Positions 43,327-51,612 of a DNA stretch of 64,000 nt are shown piece after piece. Positions within the stretch are counted from its first letter, which is position 1. Each line of letters begins with the position of its first letter. Origin of the DNA: Siccirubricoccus phaeus (GTDB taxonomy: Bacteria; Pseudomonadota; Alphaproteobacteria; Acetobacterales; Acetobacteraceae); the NCBI RefSeq assembly GCF_008360935.1, contig NZ_SRXO01000027.1, positions 27,519-91,518 of the forward strand, read 5' to 3'. The position numbers and the translations under genes are program-made. The notes beneath the pieces were generated by a model, which was not told the origin of the DNA, did not search any database, and worked only from the letters and a program-made list of their open reading frames with translations.

Positions 43327-44694
43327 ATGACGCAGCCCCCATCCGGAACCGCCGCTCAACGGATGGCTCAGTTCGCCGTCAGCGCGCGGTGGGAAGCATT
43401 GCCGGAAGCCGTTCGGCGCGAATCCGTGCGGGCCTGGCTGAATTTCGTCGCCTGCGCCACAGGCGGCGCATCAACCTCGATCATGCACGCCGCCATTCGC
43501 GGCGTGCTTGCCATGGCGCCCCAAGCCGTGGTGCCAGTGTTCGGGCGGCCGGAGCGCGTCAGCATGGCCGACGCCGCGCTGCTGAACAGCATGAGCACCT
43601 CAGCCTACACCTTCGACGACACGCATCTCTCCACCATCACGCATCCCACGGGGCCCGTGGCCGCCGCCCTTGCCGCGACGGCATACGCGCTCCGGGCTGC
43701 GGGCCGGCCCGTCTCCGGCCCCGAATTGCTTACCGCCCTCATGGTGGGGATGGAGCTGGAATGCCGTGTCAGCTGCGCCATCGCGGCGGGCAAGGCCAAC
43801 CAGGGCTGGTACATGACCGGATTGTCCGGCGGCATCGGTGCCGCCGCGGCGGTCGGCCGCTTGCTGCATCTGCGTCCGGAGCAACTCGCCCATGCCATCG
43901 GCCTGGCTGCCGCGCAGGCCTGCGGCACGCGTTCCGTCCATGGCAGCATGGCCATCACCTACGTGCCAGGCGTTGCCGCGCGCGACGGGCTGGTCGCCGC
44001 CTATATGGCCCAGGCCGATTTTACCTGCAGCCCAGGCGCCATCGAAGGGCGGAACGGCCTGCTCCAGGTGCTCACCGGGGCGCATGATGCCGCGCCGATC
44101 CTGGATGATCTTGGGTGCAGCTTCGAGGTCCTGAACAACACCTACAAGCCCTATCCCTGTGGCATCGTCATCCATCCCGCCATCGACGCCTGCCTGGCCC
44201 TCGTGCACGAGGATGGCGTGATGTGCGAGGCGATCGAGCGGGTCGAGCTGCGCGTCCACCCCGATGCGCTGAATCTCTGCTGGCGGAAACTTCCGGAGAC
44301 GGAGTTGGCAGCCCAGGTCAGCCTCTACCACTGGGTGGCTGCCGCCCTGGTACGTGGCGCAGCAGGTATCAGTGAAGGCGAGCATTCCTGCGTTGCCGAT
44401 CCAGCTGTTAGCAGTTTGCAGAAGCGCTCGGAGGCGCGGCCTGACCCCGGGCTGCGCGATAACCAGGCCGTTGTGACCTTGCACCTGCGGGATGGCCGCA
44501 TGGTCGAGCGTTTCACCGAGAACGCCGTCGGCAGCGCCACCAACCCCATGACCGACACGCAGCTCGTGGACAAGTTTCGCAGCCTGGCACGGCGTAGCCT
44601 CGAGGCCGACCGCGTCGAGCGCCTGCTGGAGCTTTGCCTGGCCATGCCGGCGCTGAAGGACGTTGCTGAAATTATCGAAGCCGGCGCCCGTTGA
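43327..44694 (+). CDS. MmgE/PrpD family protein
   Basis: The 455-residue product has the all-helical first domain (FAVSARWEALPEAVRRESVRAWLNFVACATGG, YTFDDTHLSTITHPTGPVAAALAATAYA) and the second, ferredoxin-like domain with TYKPYPCGIVIHPAIDACLAL, which contains the family's KPYPCG motif. Members are dehydratases or isomerases of tricarboxylic and related acids, such as 2-methylcitrate dehydratase and cis-aconitate decarboxylase. Substrate specificity cannot be assigned here. Its neighbour upstream is a Bug protein, so a dehydration or isomerisation step on an imported acid is likely. Confidence 0.88.
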   Translation: MTQPPSGTAAQRMAQFAVSARWEALPEAVRRESVRAWLNFVACATGGASTSIMHAAIRGVLAMAPQAVVPVFGRPERVSMADAALLNSMSTSAYTFDDTHLSTITHPTGPVAAALAATAYALRAAGRPVSGPELLTALMVGMELECRVSCAIAAGKANQGWYMTGLSGGIGAAAAVGRLLHLRPEQLAHAIGLAAAQACGTRSVHGSMAITYVPGVAARDGLVAAYMAQADFTCSPGAIEGRNGLLQVLTGAHDAAPILDDLGCSFEVLNNTYKPYPCGIVIHPAIDACLALVHEDGVMCEAIERVELRVHPDALNLCWRKLPETELAAQVSLYHWVAAALVRGAAGISEGEHSCVADPAVSSLQKRSEARPDPGLRDNQAVVTLHLRDGRMVERFTENAVGSATNPMTDTQLVDKFRSLARRSLEADRVERLLELCLAMPALKDVAEIIEAGAR

Positions 44695-44779
44695 ATGGAG
44701 ATGGCCGGTCCTCGGCGGGCTGCACTATGGGCCAGTTCTTCGCGGCTGCGCCTGCAGGACAGGGGCGGTCCGTCGCGCG

Positions 44780-45230
44780 GTCCAGCGTAGTCAAGAGGGC
44801 GTAGGACCCCGCGCCCGATGCCAGGGCGTCAACCCCAGGACGATCGCCAGGCAGCGGGCGCGAGGGGACGTCGCCGATCGGCGCATCGGTCCGGCCGAGC
44901 CGCACTCGATCACGCTCTCAGCCGAGGATGAGGCGACCGTTGTCGCCTTCCGCCGCCACGCCCTTCCGCCACTGGACGACTGCCTCCACGCTCCGCAGCC
45001 CACTCACCCGACGCGCTCGGCGCTGCATCGCGATCTCAAGCGCCATGGCACTTTCCGCCTGCCCGGGGCCGAAGTCCGCCCGCAAGCGCTTCAAGGCCTT
45101 CACTCTTCGCATCGACATCGCCGAGAGCAGAATCGGGCGGGGCAAGCGTCGGTCGATGCCGTCCAGCCCTTGCCGGCACACTCCATCTGGACGGGCTTGC
45201 CGACGCATTCTGCAAGACACCCCGCCACCG
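44780..45230 (+). pseudogene. IS481-type transposase remnant
   Basis: One frame reads GVNPRTIARQRARGDVADRR, SITLSAEDEATVVAFRRHAL, PPLDDCLHAPQPTHPTRSAL and HRDLKRHGTFRLPGAE, matching the helix-turn-helix part of IS481-like transposases (consensus GVNPKTIAKWRAR, LPLDDVL, LHRCLQRHGISRLP). A second frame then carries ARKRFKAFTLRIDIAESRIG, the start of the catalytic domain (HIDIAE with the first Asp). The frame switch near 45075 and the missing rest of the DDE domain show decay. No terminal repeats were found. Confidence 0.75.
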
Positions 45231-45291
45231 CTGGTGACCGGCAATCATAATCCCTCTGTCATCGCCCTGCCTCAGTCCACGCGATACAGCC

Positions 45292-45302
45292 TGTGTAGAC
45301 AT
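45292..45302. promoter_or_regulatory. TGTGTAGACAT motif before ABC operon
   Basis: TGTGTAGACAT lies 17 bases before the GTG start of the ABC ATPase gene. The same core, in a more symmetrical form, occurs before the dioxygenase gene at 50472. The GntR/PhnF regulator encoded between the two is the likely binder. If so, repression would block the ribosome-binding or promoter region directly. Confidence 0.5.
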
Positions 45303-45319
45303 GTTGGGACAAGCCCGGT

Positions 45320-46450
45320 GTGACACAGCTCGAGATCGAAGGCGTGACGAAACGCTTCGGCGAGATGGAGGTATTGCGGTCCGTCTCGCTCCGGGCCAGG
45401 TCCGGAGAGTTCGTCAGCCTGCTCGGCCCTTCCGGCTGCGGGAAATCCACCTTGCTGCGCATCGTGGCCGGGCTGGAGCAGCCCGATGCCGGCAGCATCC
45501 GCCTGGGCGGACGGGAGCTTCGCGGTGTCGCCGCCAGCGAGCGCGACGTGGCCATGGTGTTCCAGAGCTTCGCTCTCTACCCGCAGATGACGGCGCGCGA
45601 GAACATCGCCCTGCCGCTGCGCGTGCGGCGGTTGACGCGGCTGCAGCGCTTCGCGGGCCGCCTCGGCCTCAGCCCGGCCGCCCGGCGCATCGGCGCCGAG
45701 ATTGATCGCCAGGTGGAGGCGCTCGCCCGCACGCTGGAGATCGGGCCTCTGCTGGGGCGCCGCCCCGGCTCGCTCTCCGGCGGCCAGCGCCAGCGCGTGG
45801 CGCTCGGCCGCGCGCTCATTCGCCAGTCCTCCCTGCTGCTGATGGATGAGCCGCTGTCGAACCTCGACGCCCGGCTGCGGCTGCAGACGCGCGACGAGAT
45901 CGCGCAGATCCAGCGCCAGTTCGGCGTCACCACCCTCTTCGTCACCCATGATCAGGCGGAGGCGATGGCCGTCTCCGACCGCATCGCGGTGATGCTGAAG
46001 GGAGAGATCGCGCAGTTCGGCACGCCGCAGGAAATCTACCGCACCCCGAGTTCCCTAGCCGTTGCGGAGTTCGTCGGGGCCACCCGGCTGAACCGCTTCG
46101 AGGCCGTGGCGTGGCCCGACGGCGCGCTGGCGCTGGGCGGGCTGCCGCTGGGGCTCGCGGCTCCGGCCCTGGCCGGTCAGCGCGTAACCCTGGCCTGGCG
46201 GCCGGAGGGGCTTTCCCTGGCCGCCTCCGGCCTGCCGGTCACGGTGCGGCGGCTGGAGGACCACGGCGCCGACGCTTTCCTGCACGCCGAATACGAGGGC
46301 CGGCCCGTGGCGGCGCGGCTGCGCTCCGGCCATGGCCTCGCGGTCGGCGATACCGCCTGGCTGCGGCCGGCGCCGGAGGCCCTGATGCTGTTCGACGCGG
46401 CGGGCATGAGCCACCCCTGCCGGCCGCTGGCGGCATACGTCCATGCCTGA
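45320..46450 (+). CDS. ABC transporter ATP-binding protein (UgpC/MalK type)
   Basis: The 376-residue ATPase has Walker A GPSGCGKST (36-44), Q-loop VFQSFALYPQMT, signature LSGGQRQRV, Walker B LLLMDEPLSNLD, and a C-terminal TOBE region from about residue 250. It powers import of sugars, polyols, glycerophosphates or similar compounds. The start is GTG at 45320, giving TQLEIEGVTKRFG. It overlaps the first permease gene by eight bases and opens a five- or six-gene unit. Confidence 0.92.
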   Translation: MTQLEIEGVTKRFGEMEVLRSVSLRARSGEFVSLLGPSGCGKSTLLRIVAGLEQPDAGSIRLGGRELRGVAASERDVAMVFQSFALYPQMTARENIALPLRVRRLTRLQRFAGRLGLSPAARRIGAEIDRQVEALARTLEIGPLLGRRPGSLSGGQRQRVALGRALIRQSSLLLMDEPLSNLDARLRLQTRDEIAQIQRQFGVTTLFVTHDQAEAMAVSDRIAVMLKGEIAQFGTPQEIYRTPSSLAVAEFVGATRLNRFEAVAWPDGALALGGLPLGLAAPALAGQRVTLAWRPEGLSLAASGLPVTVRRLEDHGADAFLHAEYEGRPVAARLRSGHGLAVGDTAWLRPAPEALMLFDAAGMSHPCRPLAAYVHA

Positions 46451-47321
46451 GACCCGCGACCAGCGCCGGATGGGCCTGCTGCTCGCCAGCCCGGCCGCGC
46501 TGCTCATGCTGCTGCTGCAGGTGCTGCCGTTGCTGCTGGTCCTCGGTACCGCCTTCACCGACTGGCAGCTTGGCGGCGATCCACCGGCTTTCGTCGGGCT
46601 CGAGAATTTCCGCGCGCTGCTGGCGGACCCGGATTTCCGGGCCTCCGTGCTCGTCACCGCGCGCTATATCCTGATGGTGGTTCCCGGCGCGCTGGGCCTC
46701 GGCCTCGGGCTCGCGCTGCTGCTGCAGGGCTGCGGGCGTGGCCGCATGATCTATCAGACCATCTTCTTCCTGCCCTACATCGCCACGCTCGCGGCCATGT
46801 CCATCGCCTGGCAGATGCTGCTGCACCCATCCTTCGGTATGGCGAACCAGGTGTTGGCGGCGCTCGGCCTCGGCGGCGTGAACTGGCTGCGCGACGAGGC
46901 CACCGCCCTGCCGGTGCTGGCACTGATCGGCGTCTGGCACGAGACCGGCTTCGCCATGGTGTTCTTCCTGGCGGCGCTCACCTCGGTGCCGGCCGAGCTG
47001 CACGATGCCGCGCGGCTCGACGGGATGGGCGGCGGCTGGGACCGCTTCTGGCTGGTGACGGGGCCGCACATCGCCTCGATCGGGCTGTTCGTGCTGGTCG
47101 TGCTCACCGCCCATGCCGTGATGGTCTTCGACACCGTGGCGCTGCTCACCCAGGGCGGGCCCGGGAACGCCACCCGGGTGCTGCTCTACGTCATCTACCA
47201 GGAGGGCTTCTCCTTCTTCCGCAGCAATGTGGCGGCCACCGCCACGGTGTTCTTCCTCGCTTTCACCCTGACGCTCGGCGTGCTGCAGCTCCGGCTCGGC
47301 CGGACGAGGGGCGCGGCATGA
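46443..47321 (+). CDS. ABC transporter permease (MalF/UgpA-like)
   Basis: The 292-residue membrane protein has six hydrophobic helices and a coupling loop of the EAA type, AELHDAARLDGMGGGWDRFWLVTGP, about 90 residues from the end. ATP-binding protein and second permease flank it with 8- and 4-base overlaps. It forms one half of the channel. Confidence 0.9.
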   Translation: MPETRDQRRMGLLLASPAALLMLLLQVLPLLLVLGTAFTDWQLGGDPPAFVGLENFRALLADPDFRASVLVTARYILMVVPGALGLGLGLALLLQGCGRGRMIYQTIFFLPYIATLAAMSIAWQMLLHPSFGMANQVLAALGLGGVNWLRDEATALPVLALIGVWHETGFAMVFFLAALTSVPAELHDAARLDGMGGGWDRFWLVTGPHIASIGLFVLVVLTAHAVMVFDTVALLTQGGPGNATRVLLYVIYQEGFSFFRSNVAATATVFFLAFTLTLGVLQLRLGRTRGAA

Positions 47322-48136
47322 TCCGTCTCCGGTCCGCCTTCCTGCGCCACAGCCTGCTGATCCTGGCCGCCCTGCTGATGCTGCTGCCGGTCGCCTGGGC
47401 GCTGCTCGTTTCCACCCGCGCGCAGGACGCGATCCTCGGCGCCCAGCTGCTGACGCTGCCGAGCTGGAGCGCCATCGCCGCCAATTATACCCGGGCGACG
47501 AGCGCCACGCCGCTCTTCGGCTTCATCGGCAACGGCGCGCTGGTCTGCACGCTGATCCTGTTCTTCCAGGTACTGATCATGGTGCCCTGCGGCTATGCGC
47601 TGGCCAAGCTGCGCTTTCCGGGCCGGGATGCGCTGTGGGGCGCGGTGCTGCTCGGGCTGATGGTGCCGGCGCCGGTGCTGGCCACGCCGCTCTTCGTCAT
47701 GGTCGCGACGGCGGGCCTGATGGATACCGTCGCCGCGCTGGTCGTGCCCTGGGTCGTCTCCTCCCTCGGCATCTTCCTGATGCGCCAGTTCTTCCGCCGC
47801 GTGCCCGACGAGCTGATCGAGGCCGCACGGCTGGACGGGCTCGGCGAGATCGACCTGCTGGTGCGCGTGCTGCTGCCGCTGGCCCGGCCCACCCTCGGCG
47901 CCTTCGCCATCATATCGCTCGTCGCGCATTGGAACGACCTCTACTGGCCCTCCATCGTCGTCACCTCCGCCGAGCGCGCGACGCCGCCCTTCGGCGTGAT
48001 GCTCTTCCAGACCCAGGAGGCCGGCACCGAATACGGCGCCCTGATGGCCGGCAGCCTGATCATCGCCATGCCGCTGATGGCCGCCTTCCTGCTGCTCCAG
48101 CGCCGCTTCGTCGAGGGCCTGGTGGCCATGAAATAG
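47318..48136 (+). CDS. ABC transporter permease (MalG/UgpE-like)
   Basis: The 272-residue membrane protein has six helices and a canonical EAA loop, DELIEAARLDGLGEIDLLVRVLLPLARP. It begins within the previous stop (ATGA). It forms the second half of the import channel. Confidence 0.9.
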   Translation: MIRLRSAFLRHSLLILAALLMLLPVAWALLVSTRAQDAILGAQLLTLPSWSAIAANYTRATSATPLFGFIGNGALVCTLILFFQVLIMVPCGYALAKLRFPGRDALWGAVLLGLMVPAPVLATPLFVMVATAGLMDTVAALVVPWVVSSLGIFLMRQFFRRVPDELIEAARLDGLGEIDLLVRVLLPLARPTLGAFAIISLVAHWNDLYWPSIVVTSAERATPPFGVMLFQTQEAGTEYGALMAGSLIIAMPLMAAFLLLQRRFVEGLVAMK

Positions 48137-48177
48137 CCGCCTCCGCTCGTCCTGAACCCATTTCATCGGAGAAGATC

Positions 48178-49434
48178 ATGCAACGCCGTTCCATCCTGCT
48201 CGGCAGCGCCGTCCTGGCCGCGCCGCGCCTGGCCCGCGCCGCCACGGAAGTCACCGTGCTCTACAGCCAGCCCGGCCTGTACAAGGAGGCGCACGAGACC
48301 ATCGTCCGCGAATTCATGCGCCGCCAGCCGGACATCGCCATCCGGCTGCTCGCGCCAGCCCGCGCCTATGAGGAAGCGGCAAGTGCGGTGCTGCGCGGCG
48401 CCGTGACCAATTCCATCCCGGACGTGGTCTATAACGGCACCAACCTGCTGCACCTCTTCGTGGACCGCCGGCTGGCCGTGCCGCTGGATCCCTACATCGC
48501 CGCCGACGAGGGCTTTGCCCGCGACGGCTACATCCCGGGCATGCTCTCGACCGGCCATCTGGCCGGCAAGCAGTATGCCATTCCCTTCGCCCTCTCGACG
48601 CCCATCACCTTCTACAATGAGGAGCTGGTGCGCCGCGCGGGCCTCGACGCCGAGGCGCCGCCCACCGACTGGCCCGGCACGCTGGCCTGGGCCGAGCGCA
48701 TCACGGCGCTGGGCGCGCCCGTCAAGGGCATCGACATCAAGTGGCAGACCACGGGCAACTACCTGTTCCAGGCGCTGCTCTTCTCCCATGGCGGCAAGCT
48801 GCTGAGCGAGGACGGAAAGCAGGTCGGCTTCAACTCGCCCGAAGGGCTGCGGGCCTTCCAGCTCCTGCAGGAGATGGTGGTGCGCGGCGGCATGGCCGAC
48901 GCTTCCGCCGAGCAGGCGATGCAGGACTTCATCGCCGGCAACATCGGCATGCACCTCACCTCCTCGGCGAACCTGAACACGCTGACGGCGCAGATCGGCG
49001 AGCGCTTCACGCTGCGCACCGCGCCCTTCCCGGTACCGCGCCCCGACGCGCGCATCGTCTCGGGCGGCGCGGCGGCCACGCTTTTCGCGCGCGGCGAGGA
49101 GAAGCGCCAGGCGGCCTACAAGTACATCCGCTTCGCCACCGGCCCGATCGGACAGACCATCATGGTCAACCACATCGGCTACCTGCCCTGCAGCCAGGTC
49201 GCGATCGACACGCCGGAACTGCTCGGTAGCTACTATGCGCGCAACCGCAACACCCGCACCAGCCTCTCGCAGTTGCCGCGCGCCACGGGCTGGCTTGGCT
49301 TCCCCGGGCCGAACAGCCTGAAGGCCATCGACGCGGTCTATGCCGCGATGGAATCCGTGGTCGCACGGCGCGCCACGCCGGAACAGGCGCTCGCCCGCTC
49401 CGTCGAGCAGGTGAACGCGCTGCTGCCACGCTGA
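48178..49434 (+). CDS. ABC transporter extracellular solute-binding protein (family 1)
   Basis: The 418-residue product has a short RR-containing signal (MQRRSILLGSAVLAAPRLARA) without a lipobox, then TEVTVLYSQPGLYKEAHETIVREFMRRQPDI, GKQYAIPFALSTPITFYNEELVRRAGLD and QQAMQDFIAGNIGMHL-like text of the UgpB/MalE fold. GGAGAAG precedes the ATG at 48178. The regulator and dioxygenase downstream suggest the ligand is oxidised after import. A sugar, polyol phosphate or organophosphonate would each fit the family. Confidence 0.9.
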   Translation: MQRRSILLGSAVLAAPRLARAATEVTVLYSQPGLYKEAHETIVREFMRRQPDIAIRLLAPARAYEEAASAVLRGAVTNSIPDVVYNGTNLLHLFVDRRLAVPLDPYIAADEGFARDGYIPGMLSTGHLAGKQYAIPFALSTPITFYNEELVRRAGLDAEAPPTDWPGTLAWAERITALGAPVKGIDIKWQTTGNYLFQALLFSHGGKLLSEDGKQVGFNSPEGLRAFQLLQEMVVRGGMADASAEQAMQDFIAGNIGMHLTSSANLNTLTAQIGERFTLRTAPFPVPRPDARIVSGGAAATLFARGEEKRQAAYKYIRFATGPIGQTIMVNHIGYLPCSQVAIDTPELLGSYYARNRNTRTSLSQLPRATGWLGFPGPNSLKAIDAVYAAMESVVARRATPEQALARSVEQVNALLPR

Positions 49435-49436
49435 CC

Positions 49437-49685
49437 ATGCGGCCGATGCTGAGAGCGGCGCTGCTGGGGGCGTGGCTGGCGCTGGGCATGTGGTTCGCCG
49501 CCATCCTGCTGCCCGCCCCGCCGCCGGACCTTCCCGGCGCCCTTTCGCTCGGTGAGGTGCAGCGGCTGCTGCGCCGGCTGGCGCTCGCCACCTCGGAGGC
49601 GGGGCTCGCCCTGCTGCCGCAGGCGGAGATCAGGCTGGACGGCCGAGCTGCTCCCGTCGTCGCCCAGGCGGAGGAGCCGCGATGA
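49437..49685 (+). CDS. Small membrane-anchored hypothetical protein (82 residues)
   Basis: The product begins with a hydrophobic segment (LRAALLGAWLALGMWFAAILLP), then a Pro-rich linker (APPPPDLPGAL-like) and a helical, Leu/Arg-rich tail. It starts two bases after the binding-protein stop and overlaps the GntR start (ATGA), so it is co-translated with the operon. No family was recognised. It could be an exported accessory of the transporter or a leader for coupling to the regulator. Confidence 0.6.
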   Translation: MRPMLRAALLGAWLALGMWFAAILLPAPPPDLPGALSLGEVQRLLRRLALATSEAGLALLPQAEIRLDGRAAPVVAQAEEPR

Positions 49686-50404
49686 GCGCCGGCATCATGG
49701 GACGCGGGCTGCCGCTCTACATGCAGCTCGCGCAGCAGATCGGCGACGAGATCCGCGCCTCCTATCGGCCAGGGCAGCTCCTGCCCTCCGAGGGGGCGCT
49801 GACGGAGCGTTTCGGCGTCAACCGCCACACGCTGCGCCGTGCGATCGCGGAGCTGATCCAGGACGGCGTGCTGGAGCGCCGGAAGGGCGTGGGCAGCTAC
49901 GTGCTCGACACCGGCATCGAGTATCCACTGCAGCCCGGCACCCGCTTCACCTCGACGCTGACGGAGCTCGGCCACAGCACCGGCACACGGCTGCTGGAAG
50001 CCGGACGGGAGGTGGCGAGCGGTGGCGTGGCGCGCATGCTGCGTGTCGAAGAGGGGGCTCCCGTGCTCCGCTTCGAGACGCTGCGCCTGGTGGACGAGCG
50101 CCCCTTCTGCCTCATCACCCATTTCCTGCCGCGGGCCCGGCTTTCCAAGCAGGCCAACGGCTATGCCGGCGGCTCCCTGCATGCCTGGCTGGAGATGCAT
50201 CACGGGCTGAAGCTGCGGCGGGAGAGCAGCGTCATCAGCTCCATCGCGCCGCGCGGCAACGATGCCCGGCTGCTCTGCATCGGCAACCGGCAGCCGGTGC
50301 TGCGGGTGAAGACCCTCAACGTCGAGGCGGCAAGCGGCATCCCGGTCGAATACGCGCTGACGCGCTTCCGTGGCGACCGCGTGCAGCTCCTCGTGGATTT
50401 CTGA
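49682..50404 (+). CDS. GntR-family regulator, PhnF type (UTRA domain)
   Basis: The 240-residue product has a winged helix (about 10-78: PLYMQLAQQIGDEIRASYRP, then GQLLPSEGALTERFGVNRHTLRRAIAEL) and a UTRA domain ending in VEYALTRFRGDRVQLLVDF. The domain type is the one found in PhnF-like regulators of phosphonate genes and in others of the HutC branch. It is the last gene of the ABC operon and lies just before the dioxygenase; GTGTAGACA motifs before both units suggest it controls them. Confidence 0.88.
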   Translation: MSAGIMGRGLPLYMQLAQQIGDEIRASYRPGQLLPSEGALTERFGVNRHTLRRAIAELIQDGVLERRKGVGSYVLDTGIEYPLQPGTRFTSTLTELGHSTGTRLLEAGREVASGGVARMLRVEEGAPVLRFETLRLVDERPFCLITHFLPRARLSKQANGYAGGSLHAWLEMHHGLKLRRESSVISSIAPRGNDARLLCIGNRQPVLRVKTLNVEAASGIPVEYALTRFRGDRVQLLVDF

Positions 50405-50471
50405 TCGATGACACCGCAAAGCCCGGCCTCGGGCGAAGCAAGGCTTTTTCGTCGCTTTCTTCCGCCGCCGC

Positions 50472-50484
50472 GTGTGTAGACACG
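50472..50484. promoter_or_regulatory. GTGTGTAGACACG operator-like motif before dioxygenase
   Basis: GTGT and ACAC face each other around AG, giving a near-perfect short palindrome 30 bases before the dioxygenase start. It shares TGTGTAGACA with the site at 45292. Spacing and symmetry fit a GntR operator, and the linked regulator gene ends only 67 bases upstream. Confidence 0.55.
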
Positions 50485-50514
50485 GCAGCGGTTTCAACAA
50501 CAGGAGAACCGCTC

Positions 50515-51609
50515 ATGCCCGTACAGACCGAAATCGGCGTGCTGGAATTCGCCCCCGGCCCGATCGGCGGCCCGCTCGCCTGGCGCGCGGCCGATCTCCA
50601 GCGCGACCAGAGCTGGATACACCGCCTGACCGAGGAGGAGGTCCAGGAGCTGGAGGCAGCCACCCAGGCCAGCCGCCACATCGACATCCTGGCGCTGCGC
50701 CGCGAGGACTTCCCGCTGCCGAAGCTTGCGCCGAAGATCGCGGCGCTGCGCCACGACATCCTGCATCGCCTCGGCTTCGCCTATATGCGCGGCCTGCCGG
50801 TCCACCGCTACGACACCGAGACGCAGATGCGGATCTATTTCGGCCTCTCGCTGCACCTGGGCGATGTCGTGCCGCAGAACCGCAACGGGCACATGCTGGG
50901 CCACGTCATCGACATCGGCACCGCGCATGACGACGTGAACAAGCGCCTGACCCAGACCAATGCCGAGCTTGCCTTCCATTCGGATGCCTGCGACGTGGTC
51001 GGGCTGATGTGCATCCACACGGCAAAGGAGGGCGGGTCCAGCGCGCTGGTCAGCGCCATCGCGGTGCATGACGAGATGCTGCGCGTGGCCCCTGACCTCT
51101 GCCACGCGCTCTACGAGCCGCTGACCTGCGACCGCCGCGGTGAGGTTCCGGCGGGCAAGCATCCCTGGATGCGCATCCCGCTCTTCATGTGGAAGGACGG
51201 CAACTTCACCGGCTACGCGCCGCTGGAGGCCTATCTGCACTCGGCCCGCCGCTTCGAGGAGGCGCCGCCGATGACGGAGCGGCAGTGGGAGGCCATGCGG
51301 CTTTTCCTCGAACTCTGCAATTCCGCCGAATTCTGCGCACGGATCCCCTTCGAGCCCGGCGACTTCCAGTACGTGCAGAACCATGTGGTGTTCCACGCCC
51401 GTACCTCCTTCGTCGACTGGCCGGAGGTCGAGCGGAAGCGCCACCTGATGCGCATCTGGCTTTCCCTGCCGGATGGGCGCGAGCTGCATCCCGCCATCGC
51501 CGAGCGCTGGATCAACATCGAGCGCGGGACGGTGCGCGGCGGGGTGAACATCCCGGGACGCAAGGCGCTCAACATCCCGCTGAACCCGCTCACGCCGGCC
51601 TTCGCCTGA
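50515..51609 (+). CDS. TauD/TfdA-family Fe(II)/2-oxoglutarate dioxygenase
   Basis: The 364-residue product carries the facial triad as FHSD (His155, Asp157) and the distal His in VVFHARTSF (294), with a 2-oxoglutarate Arg in RKRHLMRIWLS. It uses 2-oxoglutarate and O2 to hydroxylate a substrate and often release an amine, sulfite or similar group. GGAG lies 9 bases before the ATG at 50515. Linked to a PhnF-type regulator and an importer, it is likely the first catabolic step on the imported compound. Confidence 0.9.
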   Translation: MPVQTEIGVLEFAPGPIGGPLAWRAADLQRDQSWIHRLTEEEVQELEAATQASRHIDILALRREDFPLPKLAPKIAALRHDILHRLGFAYMRGLPVHRYDTETQMRIYFGLSLHLGDVVPQNRNGHMLGHVIDIGTAHDDVNKRLTQTNAELAFHSDACDVVGLMCIHTAKEGGSSALVSAIAVHDEMLRVAPDLCHALYEPLTCDRRGEVPAGKHPWMRIPLFMWKDGNFTGYAPLEAYLHSARRFEEAPPMTERQWEAMRLFLELCNSAEFCARIPFEPGDFQYVQNHVVFHARTSFVDWPEVERKRHLMRIWLSLPDGRELHPAIAERWINIERGTVRGGVNIPGRKALNIPLNPLTPAFA

Positions 51610-51612
51610 GCG

